DNA of 64,000 nucleotides from JBGQOJ01 sp052119585 (GTDB lineage Bacteria > Pseudomonadota > Alphaproteobacteria > Rhodobacterales > Rhodobacteraceae), in the NCBI RefSeq assembly GCF_052119585.1, contig NZ_JBGQOJ010000001.1:620001-684000 (forward strand). The letters are read 5' to 3'. Positions 33,883 through 43,013 of the stretch are shown here, piece by piece. The notes under the pieces were generated by a model that made no database searches, was not told the origin of the DNA, and saw nothing but the letters and a program-made list of their open reading frames with translations. A program made the position numbers and the translations under genes. Numbering within the stretch: the stretch's first letter is position 1; every line of letters starts with the position of its first letter.

Positions 33883-34641
33883 CTAGATCAAATCCCACAA
33901 CAGCCTTGCGGCCAGCAAGGTCGAGGTGACGACCAGCAGCGGTTTGATCACGCGGGCCCCGATGCGCATGGCCAGCGCCGACCCAAGCCGCGCCCCCGCC
34001 ATCTGGCACAGGCCCATCAACAGGCCCGTCACCCACAAAGGCGCCCCCGCCAACGCGAACCCCAGTAGCCCGCCGATGTTGGACGCAAAGTTCAGCAGTT
34101 TGGTATGCGCCGTGGCTTTCAACACGCCGTATCCCGCAAGGGTCACAAAGGCGATCATATAGAACGATCCCGCGCCCGGCCCCAACAGCCCGTCATACCC
34201 GCCGATCATTGGCACCATCGTCAGCCCGAACAACGCGGGCGTCATCCGTTCCGTGCGGTCCAGATCATCAAGGCCCGGCTTGAACGCGAAGAACAGCGCA
34301 ATGCAGACCATGACAACCGGCAAGGCATAGCGCAGAACATCCGTCGGTAGCCATGTGGCCAGCGCGGCACCAACCGCAGACGCGACAAAGGCCGTCAGCG
34401 CGGGCCGCACCTGTTTGCGCAGATCCACATGGCCCCCTCGGGCAAAAGACCATGCCGCAGTCCCCGACCCGAACATGCCCTGCACCTTGTTGGTGCCCAA
34501 TGCCTCGATCGGGGTGGCCCCCGCCAAAAGCAACGCAGGCAGCGTGATCAGGCCACCGCCGCCCGCAATCGCATCAACAAAGCCTGCCACAAAGGCGGCA
34601 CACAACAGCAGGGGCAGAACCTGCACGCCAAGCTCGAACAT
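33883..34641 (-). CDS. TSUP family transporter (TauE/SafE)
   Basis: A 252-residue inner-membrane protein with about eight hydrophobic helices. The first repeat shows A-F-V-A-G-F-V-D-A-I-A-G-G-G-G-L-I-T-L-P-A-L, and G-A-G-S-F-Y-M-I-A-F and A-S-N-I-G-G-L-L-G-F follow in the second half. This is typical of the TauE/SafE family, which exports sulfite, sulfoacetate and related organosulfur anions. It lies 18 bp downstream of serB on the same strand and is likely co-transcribed, though no metabolic link is obvious. Confidence 0.87.
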   Translation of the reverse strand: MFELGVQVLPLLLCAAFVAGFVDAIAGGGGLITLPALLLAGATPIEALGTNKVQGMFGSGTAAWSFARGGHVDLRKQVRPALTAFVASAVGAALATWLPTDVLRYALPVVMVCIALFFAFKPGLDDLDRTERMTPALFGLTMVPMIGGYDGLLGPGAGSFYMIAFVTLAGYGVLKATAHTKLLNFASNIGGLLGFALAGAPLWVTGLLMGLCQMAGARLGSALAMRIGARVIKPLLVVTSTLLAARLLWDLI

Positions 34642-34659
34642 CGGTGTCTTTCGGAAAGG

Positions 34660-35535
34660 TCAGGCCGCGAACTCGTCGCGCGAATATCCCTGAATGTAAA
34701 GCAGCGCCGTCAGATCGCCGTGATTGATGCGGATATCGCATTGCGCGGCGACAGACGGCTTGGCATGCAGCGCCACACCCGCACCGGCAAGGCCCAGCAT
34801 CCCCAGATCGTTGGCCCCGTCACCAACGGCCATCACCGCGTCATGGGGCAGACCAAGGCGCGCGCTGATATCTTTCAGCGCGGACACTTTCGCCTCGCGC
34901 CCAAGGATCGGATCGGCGACCTTTCCGGTCAGCTTTCCTGCCTCGATCAGCAACGTATTCGCGCGGTTTTCGTCAAACCCCAGATGCGCCGCGACGCTGG
35001 TTGTAAAGGCGGTAAACCCGCCCGACACTAGGGCGGCATAGGCGCCTTGCGCCTTCATCGTCGCCAAAAGGACGTCCCCGCCGGGCATGTAGGTGATGCG
35101 TGTGTTCAGAACATGGGCGATCACGCTTTCGTCCAGCCCTTTCAACAGGCCGACACGTTCGCGCAGCGCGCCTTCGAAATCTAGCTCTCCGTTCATGGCG
35201 CGTGCGGTGATGCCGGTCACGCGCGGGCCAACGCCCGCCTCGGCGGCCAGTTCGTCAATGCATTCCTGCTGGATCATCGTGCTGTCCATATCCGCCAGAA
35301 GCATCTTCTTGCGGCGGCCTTGCATCGGCTGCACCACCAGATCAACGCCGATCGCCTGCAACCCCTGCCAGACATCCCAGCGATTCGCAGGAATGCCGTC
35401 CAGCGCGAATTCCGCCGCAACCCCGACCGACAGCCAAACCGCATTGCCGCCACCCCACGCGTCACGCAGCGATTCAACTGTGGCACGATCCAGCGAGGCG
35501 GCGGCAGGATTGGTCAGAAGGGTCGCAACAAACAT
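34660..35535 (-). CDS. serB: phosphoserine phosphatase
   Basis: A 291-residue HAD-family enzyme, the last step of serine synthesis. An N-terminal ACT-like region is followed by the catalytic D-M-D-S-T with Asp82 (nucleophile) and Asp84, then S-G-G-F-T and, near the end, G-D-G-A-N-D. The start at 35535 is supported by the conserved N-terminus; the open frame continues upstream across serC on the other strand, but that part is a shadow. It diverges from serC. The gene for the TSUP transporter follows. Confidence 0.94.
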   Translation of the reverse strand: MFVATLLTNPAAASLDRATVESLRDAWGGGNAVWLSVGVAAEFALDGIPANRWDVWQGLQAIGVDLVVQPMQGRRKKMLLADMDSTMIQQECIDELAAEAGVGPRVTGITARAMNGELDFEGALRERVGLLKGLDESVIAHVLNTRITYMPGGDVLLATMKAQGAYAALVSGGFTAFTTSVAAHLGFDENRANTLLIEAGKLTGKVADPILGREAKVSALKDISARLGLPHDAVMAVGDGANDLGMLGLAGAGVALHAKPSVAAQCDIRINHGDLTALLYIQGYSRDEFAA

Positions 35536-35628
35536 GGGCAAGTTTCCGATAGTGGACGCGCGCGTCGTTTTTTGAGGGTCAAGCGGCGCATTACCGCAGT
35601 TTTCCGTCTTGTGCCAGCCCCGCACCAA

Positions 35629-35691
35629 GCGTAGACGCAACAGTGGGACACCCTTCCCCAACGAAGGGCAAATATCTGTGAGGATACCATA
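35629..35691 (+). ncRNA. candidate serC leader RNA
   Basis: A small hairpin GCGT-AG-ACGC (35629-35638) and a perfect six-pair hairpin CCCTTC (35651-35656)/GAAGGG (35663-35668) precede the GAGGA (35680-35684) of serC. A structured serC leader is known upstream of serC-serA in alphaproteobacteria; position and shape fit, but I could not compare with the family model. Confidence 0.5.
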
Positions 35692-36846
35692 ATGACCACG
35701 ACCACTCCGTCCACGCGGCCGGCCAACCCGCGTTTTTCTTCCGGCCCTTGCGCCAAAATTCCCGGATATTCGCTGAATGCACTTGCCGATGCGCCCCTGG
35801 GCCGCTCGCACCGTGCCGGCGTTGGCAAGGCCAAGCTGAAGGCCGCCATCGAAACCACCCGCGACATTCTCGGCATCCCCGCCGACTATAAGATCGGTAT
35901 CGTTCCCGCGTCCGACACCGGCGCGGTTGAAATGGCCATGTGGTCGCTTCTGGGTCAGCGCCCGGTCGAGATGGTCGCATGGGAATCCTTCGGCGAAGGC
36001 TGGGTCACCGACGCAGTGAAGCAGCTGAAGCTGGACGCGAATGTCCACAAGGCCGACTATGGCCACATCGTTGACATGGCCGCGCTCGACTATGACCGCG
36101 ACGTTGTTTTTACATGGAATGGCACCACATCCGGCGTTCGGATGCCGAATGGCGATATGATCCCCGCCGACCGCGACGGCCTGACCATCTGCGACGCCAC
36201 CAGCGCCGCCTTTGCGATGGACCTGCCCTGGGACAAACTGGATGTCACCACATTCAGTTGGCAAAAAGTGCTGGGCGGCGAAGCGGCCCACGGCATGCTG
36301 GTTCTGTCGCCCCGTGCCGTTGCGCGGCTGGAAAGCTACACGCCCGCATGGCCCATGCCCAAGATTTTCCGCCTGACCAAGGGCGGCAAGCTGATCGACG
36401 GTATCTTTGTCGGCGAAACCATCAACACGCCCTCGATGCTGGCGGTCGAGGATTATCTGGTCGCGTTGGACTGGGCGAAATCCATCGGCGGCCTGAAGGG
36501 CCTCATTGGCCGGGCAGACGCCAACACCGCCGCAATCACCGCCTTTGTCGAAGCCCACGACTGGATCGACTTTCTGGCGGTCGACCCTGCGACCCGGTCC
36601 AACACCAGCGTCTGCCTGAAGTTCACCGATACCCGCATCACCGACGGCGCAGCATTCGCCAAGGCCGTGGCCAAGCGTCTGGAAACCGAAGGCGTCGCGC
36701 TGGACATTGGCGCATACCGCGACGCGCCTGCCGGTCTGCGGATCTGGTGCGGTGGCACGGTCGAAACCGCCGATGTGGCTGCGCTGATGCCGTGGCTCGA
36801 CTGGGCGTTCAACGCCGAGATCAACGCAGTATTGCAGGCGGCCTGA
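35692..36846 (+). CDS. serC: phosphoserine aminotransferase
   Basis: A 384-residue PLP enzyme that converts 3-phosphohydroxypyruvate to phosphoserine. It is of the alphaproteobacterial/archaeal SerC type: P-N-P-R-F-S-S-G-P-C-A near the start, S-D-T-G-A-V-E-M-A-M-W, and the PLP lysine in T-F-S-W-Q-K-V-L-G-G-E. It lies 52 bp before serA; the operon is probably read from a promoter between serB and serC, with the leader RNA in its 5' region. Confidence 0.94.
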   Translation: MTTTTPSTRPANPRFSSGPCAKIPGYSLNALADAPLGRSHRAGVGKAKLKAAIETTRDILGIPADYKIGIVPASDTGAVEMAMWSLLGQRPVEMVAWESFGEGWVTDAVKQLKLDANVHKADYGHIVDMAALDYDRDVVFTWNGTTSGVRMPNGDMIPADRDGLTICDATSAAFAMDLPWDKLDVTTFSWQKVLGGEAAHGMLVLSPRAVARLESYTPAWPMPKIFRLTKGGKLIDGIFVGETINTPSMLAVEDYLVALDWAKSIGGLKGLIGRADANTAAITAFVEAHDWIDFLAVDPATRSNTSVCLKFTDTRITDGAAFAKAVAKRLETEGVALDIGAYRDAPAGLRIWCGGTVETADVAALMPWLDWAFNAEINAVLQAA

Positions 36847-36898
36847 TCCGGCCGCCTTCCCTTCCCGAATTCAATCGTTTCAAAAAAGGAGCCTACCC

Positions 36899-38494
36899 AT
36901 GGCACCACGTGTTCTCATTTCTGACGAACTGTCAGACGCCGCCGTCCAGATTTTCCGCGACCGCGGCATTGATGTCGATTTCCAGCCGAAACTTGGCAAG
37001 GACAAGGAAAAGCTGCTTGAGATCATCGGCAACTACGATGGCCTTGCCATCCGGTCCGCAACAAAAGCCACTGAAAAGCTGATCGAGGCTGCGACCAACC
37101 TGAAGGTCATCGGCCGCGCCGGCATCGGTGTCGACAACGTCGATATCCCCGCCGCGTCGAAGAAGGGTATCATCGTGATGAACACCCCCTTCGGCAACTC
37201 TATCACAACCGCAGAACATGCCATCGCGATGATGTTCGCCGTTGCCCGCCAGATCCCCGAGGCCTCCGCCTCGACCCATTCCGGAAAATGGGAAAAGTCC
37301 AAGTTCATGGGCGTCGAGCTGACGAGTAAGACACTTGGCGTGATCGGTTGCGGCAATATCGGTTCTATTGCGGCTGAACGTGGCGTTGGCCTTAAGATGA
37401 AGGTCATCGCCTTCGACCCGTTCCTGTCCGAAGAGCGGGCCGACAAACTGGGCGTGACCAAGGTCGATCTGGAAGAGCTGCTGGCGCGGTCCGACTTTAT
37501 CACTCTGCACGTTCCATTGATCGACGCGACGCGCAACATCCTGTCCAGGGAAAACATCGCCAAGCTGAAACCCGGCGTTCGGATCATCAACTGTGCCCGC
37601 GGCGGTCTGGTCGATGAACAAGCGCTGGCCGACGCCCTGAAAGAGGGCCGCGTTGCCGGTGCCGCCTTTGACGTCTTTGCGGTAGAGCCCGCAACGGACT
37701 CGCCGCTGTTCGGCCTGCCCAACGTCGTCGTCACCCCGCACCTTGGCGCGGCAACGACCGAAGCACAGGAAAACGTCGCCCTGCAAGTGGCAGAGCAAAT
37801 GTCGGACTTTCTGCTGTCGGGTGCCGTGACCAACGCGATCAACATGCCGTCGATTTCTGCCGAAGAGGCAAAAGTGATGACGCCATGGATCAAGCTGGCA
37901 GGCCATCTTGGCGCGTTCATCGGCCAGATGACCGACGAGCCGATCAAGGCGATCAACGTGCTTTATGACGGCACTGTTGCCGACATGAACCTTGCCGCCC
38001 TGAATGCCGCAACCATTGCCGGCATCCTGAAAACGGCGAACCCCGATATCAACATGGTATCGGCCCCAGTTGTCGCAAAAGAGCGCGGCATCCAGATTTC
38101 GACCACGAAACAGGAACAGTCCGGCGTATTCGACGCCTATATCAAAGTGACCGTTGTGACCGACACGCGCGAACGCTCGATTGCCGGCACCGTGTTCAGC
38201 GACGGCAAGCCACGCTTTATCCAGATCAAGGGTATCACCATCGACGCCGAGATCGGCCAGCACATGCTGTATACGACGAACGAGGACGTTCCGGGCATCA
38301 TCGGCACACTTGGCCAGACCATGGGCGAGAACAAAGTCAACATCGCGAACTTTACCCTTGGCCGATCCGCCGCAGGGGGCGAGGCGATTGCATTGCTATA
38401 TGTCGATAACGCGATCCCGACAAAGGTTCTGGACAAGCTGAAGGCAACCGGCCTGTTCAAGCAGGTCAAGACGCTGGAATTCGACGTCGCCTGA
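36899..38494 (+). CDS. serA: D-3-phosphoglycerate dehydrogenase
   Basis: A 531-residue long-form SerA. It catalyses the first, regulated step of serine synthesis, oxidising 3-phosphoglycerate with NAD+. The nucleotide-binding motif is V-I-G-C-G-N-I-G-S-I-A. N-C-A-R-G-G-L-V-D-E follows, and P-H-L-G-A-A-T-T-E-A contains the catalytic His. The C-terminal part has an intervening domain and an ACT domain (E-D-V-P-G-I-I-G-T-L), likely for serine feedback. AAGGAG precedes the ATG. A strong terminator follows. Confidence 0.95.
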   Translation: MAPRVLISDELSDAAVQIFRDRGIDVDFQPKLGKDKEKLLEIIGNYDGLAIRSATKATEKLIEAATNLKVIGRAGIGVDNVDIPAASKKGIIVMNTPFGNSITTAEHAIAMMFAVARQIPEASASTHSGKWEKSKFMGVELTSKTLGVIGCGNIGSIAAERGVGLKMKVIAFDPFLSEERADKLGVTKVDLEELLARSDFITLHVPLIDATRNILSRENIAKLKPGVRIINCARGGLVDEQALADALKEGRVAGAAFDVFAVEPATDSPLFGLPNVVVTPHLGAATTEAQENVALQVAEQMSDFLLSGAVTNAINMPSISAEEAKVMTPWIKLAGHLGAFIGQMTDEPIKAINVLYDGTVADMNLAALNAATIAGILKTANPDINMVSAPVVAKERGIQISTTKQEQSGVFDAYIKVTVVTDTRERSIAGTVFSDGKPRFIQIKGITIDAEIGQHMLYTTNEDVPGIIGTLGQTMGENKVNIANFTLGRSAAGGEAIALLYVDNAIPTKVLDKLKATGLFKQVKTLEFDVA

Positions 38495-38518
38495 TCGCGC
38501 CCCGATATGAACCGACCA

Positions 38519-38553
38519 AAGGCCCCCTGTTTCCACAGGGGGCCTTACGTTTT
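38519..38553 (+). terminator. Rho-independent terminator after serA
   Basis: GGCCCCCTGT (38521-38530) pairs perfectly with ACAGGGGGCC (38535-38544) around TTCC, extended by AA/TT, then ACGTTTT. It lies 25 bp after the serA stop. Confidence 0.9.
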
Positions 38554-38600
38554 GGAAAACAGACCCTATTCTGGCGTAAATCACGCATACGGAGGTGACC

Positions 38601-39341
38601 ATGACCCACCGCATCTACGCCATCGGCGACATCCACGGCCAGCTGGACATGTTGCGCGGGGCCCATGATCTGATCGCAATGGACCGCGCGATAACCGGTG
38701 ATCCGGTTGCGCAGGTGGTTCATCTGGGCGATCTGGTCGATCGCGGCCCCGACAGCCGCAAAGTGATCGACGTGTTGATGAACGGTCAGGCCAAGGGCGC
38801 GCCATGGGTCGTGATAAAGGGCAACCATGACCGCCTGTTCACGCGGTTCATCGACGCCCCTGATTACCATGATCCCGCCATCCTGTCGGGTCTGCATTGG
38901 CTGCATCCGCGCCTTGGCGGCAGCACAACACTGGCGTCTTATGGCGTGGCAGATGCGGCAGACCGTCCCTTGGCCGAGGTCCATGAACAGGCGCTGAAAC
39001 AGGTGCCCGCCGAACATCTGGATTACATCAACGCGCTTCCACTTCAGCACCGCGTGGCCGACCTGTGGTTTGTCCATGCGGGCATCCGGCCAGGCGTCGC
39101 CGCCATTGACCAGCAGGAGAATGACCTGCTCTGGATTCGCGACGGGTTTCTGGATGACACCCGCGACCACGGGCCGCTTGTGGTGCACGGCCATACCGCG
39201 CTCGACGCTCCGCAGAATTACGGGAACCGCCTCAATATCGATTCCGGTGCCGGATATGGCCGCCCGATCACCGTCGTGGTGATCGAAGACCGCACCGTAT
39301 GGCGGCTGACCCCCACGGGCCGCACGCCGCTTAGGCCCTAA
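38601..39341 (+). CDS. PPP-type serine/threonine or diadenosine-polyphosphate phosphatase
   Basis: A 246-residue calcineurin-like metallophosphoesterase with G-D-I-H-G-Q near residue 10, G-D-L-V-D-R-G, G-N-H-D and a later V-H-G-H-T. The same pattern occurs in bacterial PrpE/ApaH-like and serine/threonine phosphatases, so the substrate could be phosphoprotein or a dinucleotide. GGAGG lies five bases before the ATG at 38601. Its 3' end overlaps the small membrane protein gene on the other strand by 4 bp. Confidence 0.87.
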   Translation: MTHRIYAIGDIHGQLDMLRGAHDLIAMDRAITGDPVAQVVHLGDLVDRGPDSRKVIDVLMNGQAKGAPWVVIKGNHDRLFTRFIDAPDYHDPAILSGLHWLHPRLGGSTTLASYGVADAADRPLAEVHEQALKQVPAEHLDYINALPLQHRVADLWFVHAGIRPGVAAIDQQENDLLWIRDGFLDDTRDHGPLVVHGHTALDAPQNYGNRLNIDSGAGYGRPITVVVIEDRTVWRLTPTGRTPLRP

Positions 39342-39589
39342 CGCGCCATCAGAACCACAACATTCGCCATACAGACCAAAAGGCTGATCTTTATCAGCCG
39401 CACCCGCATCTGCGGCACCTCGCGTCCGGCAAAAAACCCGCGCCAGACAAAGACCATCGCCCCAAGCGCCGGAAAAGGGTGCCCACGCTGCGCCCGCGCG
39501 CAGGACAGCAGGACACGGTGCAACCGCAGCACCTCCCAGATCCAGCCCGCGAACAAGGCACCCTGCAAGGCAATGACAACATTTTGCAC
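39338..39589 (-). CDS. small membrane protein, unknown function
   Basis: An 83-residue protein starting at GTG (39589) with GGGAGG eight bases upstream. Two hydrophobic stretches (V-V-I-A-L-Q-G-A-L-F-A-G-W-I-W and I-K-I-S-L-L-V-C-M-A-N-V-V-V-L-M) flank a basic central region. The good ribosome site and membrane-like pattern argue that it is real; I know no family. It ends in a 4-bp overlap with the phosphatase gene on the other strand. Confidence 0.5.
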   Translation of the reverse strand: MQNVVIALQGALFAGWIWEVLRLHRVLLSCARAQRGHPFPALGAMVFVWRGFFAGREVPQMRVRLIKISLLVCMANVVVLMAR

Positions 39590-39701
39590 CACGCACGCCT
39601 CCCGCAAAACGTCCGCGCAGGTCCGACGCGACGTTACTGACGCCTGACTACGCAAAATGCGTTAATAAATCGCAGACCATTTCGATAAAAAGGGGTTCCC
39701 C

Positions 39702-40877
39702 ATGACCGACATCGTAATTCTTGGAGGCGCACGCACCGCTATCGGCGCCTTTGGCGGATCGCTGGCGGGCATCCCGCCCGGCGACCTTGGAACCATCGTC
39801 GCAAAAGCGGCGATGCTGCGTGCCAATGTGGACCCTGCACAAATCGGCCACGTGGTCTTTGGCCACGTCATCAACACCGAACCCCGCGATATGTATCTTG
39901 GCCGCGTTGCCGCGATTCAGGCGGGCATCCCCGACACGGTCCCCGCGATGAACGTCAACCGCCTTTGCGGCTCGGGGGCGCAGGCCATCGTGTCCGTCAT
40001 ACAGTCTCTGATACTGGGCGATTGCGCATTCGGCCTTGCCGGCGGTGCCGAAAGCATGAGCCGCGCCCCCTATATCCTGCCGTCGGCACGCTGGGGCCAG
40101 AAGATGGGCGATGCAGGCGCACAAGATATGATGCTGGGCGCGCTGAACTGCCCCTTCGGGACGGGCCACATGGGTGTCACGGCGGAAAACGTCGCGGCAG
40201 AGCATGGCATAACACGCGCAGCACAAGATGAGTTCGCGATGGAAAGCCAACGCCGCGCCGCCGCCGCAATCGCCGGCGGGCACTTCAAATCACAGATCGT
40301 GCCGGTTGATCATCTGGTGAAACGCCAAACGGTTGTCTTTGATACCGACGAGCATCCCAAAACCACAACAACCGACGCATTGGGCGGCCTGAAAACCGTG
40401 TTCAAAAAGGATGGCACGGTCACCGCCGGCAATGCCTCCGGTATAAACGACGGCGCAGGGGCGCTGGTTCTGGCGCGCGCGGACGCCGCCGAACAGGCGG
40501 GATTGAAACCACTTGCGCGGATCATCGGCTATGCGCACGCAGGCGTTCGGCCAGATGTGATGGGTATCGGCCCAGTGCCCGCGGTCAAGGCTCTGCTAAC
40601 CAAAACCGGCATGGCGATCACCGATTTCGACGTGATCGAATCGAACGAAGCTTTCGCGGCGCAGGCCCTTGCGGTGAACAAAAGCCTCGGCCTCGATCCC
40701 GCCCGCGTCAACCCGAATGGTGGTGCCATCGCGCTTGGCCATCCTGTGGGCGCGACCGGCGTGATCATCACGATCAAGGCCCTCTTCGAACTTCAGCGCA
40801 CAGGCGGAAAAACCGCGCTGATCACAATGTGCATCGGTGGCGGACAAGGTATCGCGCTTGCGATTGAACGTCTCTAA
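39702..40877 (+). CDS. acetyl-CoA C-acyltransferase (thiolase, BktB-like)
   Basis: A 391-residue thiolase. The nucleophile is Cys89 in N-R-L-C-G-S-G-A-Q-A. The C-terminal active-site motifs are N-E-A-F-A-A-Q-A, G-H-P-V-G-A-T-G (His) and C-I-G-G-G-Q-G (Cys). It condenses acetyl-CoA with another acyl-CoA or cleaves ketoacyl-CoA, a role in beta-oxidation or in polyhydroxyalkanoate supply. AAGGGG precedes the start. It stands alone, with no phaB/phaC nearby. Confidence 0.9.
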   Translation: MTDIVILGGARTAIGAFGGSLAGIPPGDLGTIVAKAAMLRANVDPAQIGHVVFGHVINTEPRDMYLGRVAAIQAGIPDTVPAMNVNRLCGSGAQAIVSVIQSLILGDCAFGLAGGAESMSRAPYILPSARWGQKMGDAGAQDMMLGALNCPFGTGHMGVTAENVAAEHGITRAAQDEFAMESQRRAAAAIAGGHFKSQIVPVDHLVKRQTVVFDTDEHPKTTTTDALGGLKTVFKKDGTVTAGNASGINDGAGALVLARADAAEQAGLKPLARIIGYAHAGVRPDVMGIGPVPAVKALLTKTGMAITDFDVIESNEAFAAQALAVNKSLGLDPARVNPNGGAIALGHPVGATGVIITIKALFELQRTGGKTALITMCIGGGQGIALAIERL

Positions 40878-40882
40878 CTTAG

Positions 40883-40972
40883 CCGGAAAGCTGAAGTTAA
40901 AAGTTATGGACTTGAGTATTTAAAGAACAAAGTTGGCCATTCTTCTCGGCACAAATACTCAACTTTTTCCGG
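40883..40972. repeat. dispersed intergenic repeat, palindromic copy R4
   Basis: Inverted repeat TTGAGTATTT (40912-40921)/AAATACTCAA (40953-40962), with outer CCGGAAA (40883-40889)/TTTCCGG (40966-40972). The right part carries the family core TTCTTCTCGGC. It lies between the convergent thiolase and pbpC genes and may terminate both. Confidence 0.55.
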
Positions 40973-40973
40973 A

Positions 40974-43013
40974 TCACCGCAACTGGACATCCGCACGCGC
41001 AGCGCGGCCTTTCGCATCAATGACGGACAGACTCAAAAACCCTGTGCCGGGCCAGTCGACGATCGACTGACGGTCGTATGTTGCCACCGCCACCGGCATG
41101 CCATCTGCCAGCCATGTAAAAGGCGGCACGCCATCGCGCACCTTCAGGACCAATGCGCCACCGGTTTCGATCAGCGAACCGTCGGGGGGAAACGCCACCT
41201 CTGGCGCGTCACGGTCTGGCAGAAACAACGCCTCGCGGCTGCGAAACCGTTGCAGTGGCGCGGGCAATTGCGCATTTGCGACGATCAGGGCATCCGGCGG
41301 CGGCGGCGGCAAAGGGTCCAGCGCGGGCTTGATCCGCGCGAAGGCGTCGAACAGAACCGGCGCGGCAAGATCCCCACCAAAGGCCCCCGGAACCGGCGTG
41401 CCATCGGGCCTGCCCATCCAGACCCCGGCAACATGCCGCCCGTCATACCCGATCGCCCAAGCGTCGCGGTGCCCGTAACTCGTGCCGGTCTTGAAGGCCA
41501 GCTGCACGCGGGGGGTTCCGGCAGGACCGGTCCCGCCCGACAGGATGTCACCCAACTGCCAGGCCGCCACGCCCGACAATACGCGACGCCCCGTTCGAGC
41601 CGGAACAGAGCCTGATTTCCAGCTGAGCGCGACAGGTTCGCCTCCCCGGGCAATCGCCGCGTAAAGCTGCACCAGGGTTTCAAGAGTCACACCAACACCC
41701 CCCAGAGCCACCGCCAGTCCGGGCCGCCCGCCCGGAACAACCGGGGCGATTCCGGCTCGCCGCAGGCCCGCCATCAACGCGGCGGGACCGATCGCATCGG
41801 TCAGAACAACCGCAGGGATGTTCAGGGACTGCTGCAATGCCTCGCGCAGGTGGATCGTTCCACGATACTGCCCGTCGAAATTCTGCGGCATATAGGTGCC
41901 AAAGGCGGTTGGCCGATCCTCGATCAGGGTTTCAGGGTGAACAAGCCCCTCGTCCATCGCCAACCCGTAGACCAACGGCTTCAGCGTCGAACCGGGGCTG
42001 CGGATTGCACGGGTCATGTCGATGAAACCCTGTCGCCCGTCGGCGCTGTACGCGGCCGATCCAACACTGGCCAAAACCTCGCCTGTCCGGTGATCCGCCA
42101 CAACAATCGCCACTTGCAGCCGCGCACCCTGCGCACGCACTGCCATTGCCGCAAGCGTCTCTAAACCGGCCTGAATGCCCGCATCCACAGTCAGTCGGTG
42201 CACCCGCGCAGATGGCTCTGCCCCAACCACACGATCGGCCAGATGCGGGGCCAAGGCCGGAAACGGGTGACGACGGTCGGGAACCGCTTCGCCATTCGCG
42301 GCCGTGGCGGCCTCTGCCGCAATCACCCCGTCCTTTGCCAATCGCGCCAGCACACGGTCCCGCGCAACCTTGGCTGCATCCGGGGCCCGGTCGGGCCTGC
42401 GCGCCTCTGGCGATTGGGGCAAGGCCACCAACAGCGCGGCCTGCGCCGGTGTCAACCTGTGCGGTTCTTTTTCGAAATAGCCACGGGTCGCGGCACGAAT
42501 GCCTTCGATGTTGCCACCGTAAGGGGCGCGGTTCAGATAAAGGTCAAGGATCTGGTCCTTGTCCATTCGCCGTTCCAGCGCCAATGCGACCCTGATCTGG
42601 CGCAATTTTCCGGTCCAACGTCCGGTTCCGCTGTTCTCCAGCAACCGCGCGACCTGCATACTTAGGGTAGAGCCGCCGGAAACCACCCGCCCGTTCCAGA
42701 CCGATTGCCAAACCGCACGGGCCATAGCCAAAGGGTCGATCCCATGGTGCGTGTAGAACCGCTTGTCCTCGAACCCGATCAGCATCCGCACAAAATCCGG
42801 GTCAACGGCAGCCACCGTTACCCCCATCCGCCAACGCCCGTCAGCCACGGTATAGGCCCGCAGCAAGGTGCCGTCGCGCGCCAGAACCTCTGCACCCACC
42901 TCTGTCGTCAGAGGCGGAAGCACGGTCGCCCCCACCCAATACTCAACGGCATCCCGCGCCAGCGCGACCGCAAACAGCCCGCCGACGATCAAGAACAGGG
43001 CGTAGCGTTTCAC
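40974..43013 (-). CDS. pbpC: penicillin-binding protein 1C
   Basis: A 679-residue bifunctional class A PBP. One N-terminal membrane helix is followed by a GT51 glycosyltransferase domain (F-E-D-K-R-F-Y-T-H-H-G with Glu82; G-G-S-T-L-S-M-Q-V-A-R) and a transpeptidase domain with S-P-G-S-T-L-K-P (SxxK) and K-T-G-T-S-Y-G. The last 90 residues are the PbpC-specific BiPBP_C domain. The start is GTG, overlapping the A2M stop in GTGA (43010-43013). The YfhM-type A2M/PbpC pairing is a known one thought to link peptidase trapping with wall repair. Confidence 0.94.
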   Translation of the reverse strand: MKRYALFLIVGGLFAVALARDAVEYWVGATVLPPLTTEVGAEVLARDGTLLRAYTVADGRWRMGVTVAAVDPDFVRMLIGFEDKRFYTHHGIDPLAMARAVWQSVWNGRVVSGGSTLSMQVARLLENSGTGRWTGKLRQIRVALALERRMDKDQILDLYLNRAPYGGNIEGIRAATRGYFEKEPHRLTPAQAALLVALPQSPEARRPDRAPDAAKVARDRVLARLAKDGVIAAEAATAANGEAVPDRRHPFPALAPHLADRVVGAEPSARVHRLTVDAGIQAGLETLAAMAVRAQGARLQVAIVVADHRTGEVLASVGSAAYSADGRQGFIDMTRAIRSPGSTLKPLVYGLAMDEGLVHPETLIEDRPTAFGTYMPQNFDGQYRGTIHLREALQQSLNIPAVVLTDAIGPAALMAGLRRAGIAPVVPGGRPGLAVALGGVGVTLETLVQLYAAIARGGEPVALSWKSGSVPARTGRRVLSGVAAWQLGDILSGGTGPAGTPRVQLAFKTGTSYGHRDAWAIGYDGRHVAGVWMGRPDGTPVPGAFGGDLAAPVLFDAFARIKPALDPLPPPPPDALIVANAQLPAPLQRFRSREALFLPDRDAPEVAFPPDGSLIETGGALVLKVRDGVPPFTWLADGMPVAVATYDRQSIVDWPGTGFLSLSVIDAKGRAARADVQLR

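Noticed and set aside
35536..36558. Long minus-strand extension upstream of serB across serC
   Set aside because: It is antisense to the conserved serC coding sequence; the SerB start at 35535 fits the family and the extension has no recognisable domain.
36114..37082. 322-codon plus-strand frame spanning serC and serA
   Set aside because: It is an out-of-frame shadow of two well-supported genes, Arg/His-rich and without a domain.
36932..38263. 443-codon open frame on the minus strand inside serA
   Set aside because: A shadow of the high-GC serA gene, with an unnatural His/Gly-rich composition and no domain.
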